Shown here in pieces: positions 62,796-64,000 of a stretch of 64,000 bases of DNA. The position numbers were made by a program, and so were the translations under genes. This DNA is from Methylocystis echinoides. Lineage in GTDB: Bacteria > Pseudomonadota > Alphaproteobacteria > Rhizobiales > Beijerinckiaceae. The stretch lies in assembly GCF_040687965.1 (NCBI RefSeq), contig NZ_CP156084.1, forward strand, positions 2,170,501 through 2,234,500, written 5' to 3'. Each line of letters starts with the position of its first letter. Positions within the stretch are counted from its first letter, which is position 1. The notes under the pieces were generated by a model. That model saw only the letters and a program-made list of their open reading frames with translations, was not told where the DNA came from and did no database searches.

Positions 62796-63418
62796 TTGGA
62801 GCCCCTCGTCAGCCGCACGTGGCAGTCCACCAGATGGTCGTCGACCATCCCGACCGCCTGCATAAAGGCGTAAACGATCGTAGGGCCGCAGAATTTGAAG
62901 CCTCTGGCTTTCAAATCCTTGGAGAGGCGCGCGGAAGTGGCGCTCTGGGTCGGTACGTCGCTAATGCTCTTGGGGTTGTTGACGACAGGCAGGCCGTCGA
63001 CAAAGTCCCAGAGATAGTTGGAGAAGCCCTGCGCAGATTCGATTTCCAGCCAGGCGCGGGCCGACAGCACGGCGCCCTCGATCTTCGCGCGATTGCGCAC
63101 GATGCCGTCGTTCTGCATCAATTCATGCACGCGCCTGGCGTCGAAACGGGCGACTCGCGATGGGTCGAAGCCGTCGAACGCCTTTCTGAAAGCCTCTCGC
63201 TTTCGCAAGATCGTGATCCAGGACAAGCCTGCCTGAAAACCATCCAGAATTAGCTTCTCGAAGAGAGCCTGGCTGTTTCTTTCGGGGCGCCCCCATTCGT
63301 CGTCGTGATAAGCGACGTAAAGCGGGTCGTATCCGGGCCAGGGGCAGCGCGACAGACCATCGAGGTGAACGAGCACGCCTTCCCCCCAGCTTGCAGGTTG
63401 TTTGCGGGCGGGGGGCAC
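62792..63418 (-). CDS. tag: DNA-3-methyladenine glycosylase I
   Basis: This 208-residue protein removes 3-methyladenine from DNA. Zinc-site residues are Cys in LSRCPWPGYDPLYVAYHDDE (with the nearby His) and His/Cys in VDDHLVDCHVRL. Family segments FEKLILDGFQAGLSWITIL and FCGPTIVYAFMQAVGMV are intact. The GTG start at 63418 leaves a short Pro/Ala N-terminal extension. It is first gene of the operon with HD, phosphatase and NUDIX genes. Confidence 0.95.
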   Translation of the reverse strand: MPPARKQPASWGEGVLVHLDGLSRCPWPGYDPLYVAYHDDEWGRPERNSQALFEKLILDGFQAGLSWITILRKREAFRKAFDGFDPSRVARFDARRVHELMQNDGIVRNRAKIEGAVLSARAWLEIESAQGFSNYLWDFVDGLPVVNNPKSISDVPTQSATSARLSKDLKARGFKFCGPTIVYAFMQAVGMVDDHLVDCHVRLTRGSK

Positions 63419-63606
63419 GACATCGAGCTCCTTCGTGGCGAGTTTCGGCGCTTTATCGCCCGTTCAGATTGCGTTCACAACCCTGTTGGGACTATCGTTA
63501 CGCCGCCGCTGACACGTTCCGCGTCCGGGTGGCGCGCGGCGTGCTTGATCGCGCCGTCGCAAGTCGCTGCCAACTTCTCAAGCGGCTTCCATAAGGGGAG
63601 ATTTAT

Positions 63607-64000
63607 ATGGTGATCCGTCTCGTTGTTTCCCGCGCTGCGGTGGGCCTCGTCGCCGTCGGCCTCGGCGTGGCCGCGTCGGGCGAAGCCTTCGCCCAGGCCA
63701 ATGTGCTCAAGGAATGCGGATCTCGTTATCAGGCCAAGAAGGCTGCGAACGAACTCGGCGGACAGACTTGGCAAGAGTTTTTGAAGGAGTGCCGCGCGAG
63801 CCTGACCGAGGCCCCGGCCGCGGAAGCCAAGCCCGCCGAACCGGCGAAGCCCGCTGAAACCGCGGCGCCGACAGAGTCCGCCAAGCCGGCGGAGCCGGCG
63901 AAGCCGGCTGAAACCGCTGCGCCGGCCGAGACCTCCAAGCCCGCCGAGGCGGCGAAGCCTGCTGAGCCCGCCAAGCCGGCCGAAGCCGCGAAGCCCGCCG
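63607..64000 (+). CDS. Exported protein with Lys-Pro-Ala-Glu repeat tail (3' partial)
   Basis: 131 residues are seen and the frame runs off the window. GGGGAG precedes the ATG at good spacing. A signal peptide (residues 1-29, ending GEAFA-Q) is followed by a short Cys-paired domain (VLKECGSRYQAKKAANELGG, then QEFLKECRASL). From residue 61 a low-complexity tail of KPAEPAKPAET-type repeats fills the remaining sequence. The Cys domain resembles small exported proteins of Hyphomicrobiales; I do not know its role. The DNA repeats are imperfect 15-21 bp units. Confidence 0.75.
   Translation, partial: MVIRLVVSRAAVGLVAVGLGVAASGEAFAQANVLKECGSRYQAKKAANELGGQTWQEFLKECRASLTEAPAAEAKPAEPAKPAETAAPTESAKPAEPAKPAETAAPAETSKPAEAAKPAEPAKPAEAAKPA

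Overview
The window is GC-rich, gene-dense alphaproteobacterial DNA. An HWE-family sensor kinase, DUF882 and DUF2063 proteins, a xoxF/xoxJ-type PQQ dehydrogenase locus, a coxMNOP-like oxidase, a group 3b [NiFe] hydrogenase and isoquinoline-oxidoreductase-type molybdoenzyme genes together suggest a Hyphomicrobiales methylotroph, perhaps near Methylocystis, Methylosinus or Beijerinckiaceae. This assignment is inference; no 16S rRNA gene or methane monooxygenase gene is present.

Layout. 1-4.1 kb: the end of a giant octapeptide-repeat protein, a SPINDLY/OGT-type glycosyltransferase and a second glycosyltransferase. 4.2-6.4 kb: a small membrane protein, a PAS-HWE kinase with a stand-alone receiver, and a 51-residue protein. 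6.4-6.8 kb: two divergent tRNA-Ser genes. 7.0-15.3 kb: an accessory block with a NodU/CmcH-type carbamoyltransferase and a complete azole-forming RiPP (TOMM/LAP) locus. That locus has a Cys-Gly-Arg repeat precursor, a fused cyclodehydratase (E1-like plus YcaO), a SagB-type dehydrogenase and a Tat-signal amidase, followed by wrecked EmrA/EmrB exporter genes. 15.4-24.0 kb (minus strand): a compact operon for a lanthanide-type PQQ alcohol dehydrogenase, its XoxJ-like partner, a cytochrome c, a cytochrome oxidase (subunits II, I, III and a small subunit) and a CtaG-cytochrome c fusion. It reads as one alcohol-to-oxygen electron chain. 24.2-33.1 kb: a small membrane protein, then a heavy-metal RND tripartite efflux system with its two-component regulators.

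33.1-37.4 kb (minus): rpsD, two hypothetical exported or anchored proteins and rpsA. 37.8-40.1 kb: a bufferin/MNIO-type RiPP operon (two small Cys peptides, a DUF692 enzyme and a DUF2063 partner), making a second RiPP system in the window. 40.1-44.4 kb: XdhC and MocA-like cofactor genes converging on an IorB/IorA-type molybdenum hydroxylase. 44.7 kb: an HU-like protein. 45.3-50.3 kb: a group 3b [NiFe] hydrogenase operon with a cyclic-nucleotide-binding protein and a maturation protease. 50.3-55.5 kb: galT and galK, divergent from a family 2 glycosidase. 55.5-57.1 kb: pckA. 57.4 kb: tRNA-Tyr. 57.7-60.6 kb: a DUF882 protein and a short ClpP-like periplasmic-type protein. 60.6-63.4 kb: an overlapping four-gene operon (Tag glycosylase, HD hydrolase, dual-specificity phosphatase, NUDIX/NrtR-like regulator). 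The right edge cuts an exported Pro-Ala-Lys/Glu repeat protein.

The strongest candidate for a previously undescribed system is the TOMM locus at 8.8-14.9 kb. Its core has ten cysteines at an exact three-residue spacing (10 x GC with mostly Arg between) and carries an internal 36-bp duplication. Also notable are the dehydrogenase-oxidase operon, whose subunit I lacks the usual D- and K-channel key residues, and the variant bufferin operon with a six-Cys, His-rich precursor.
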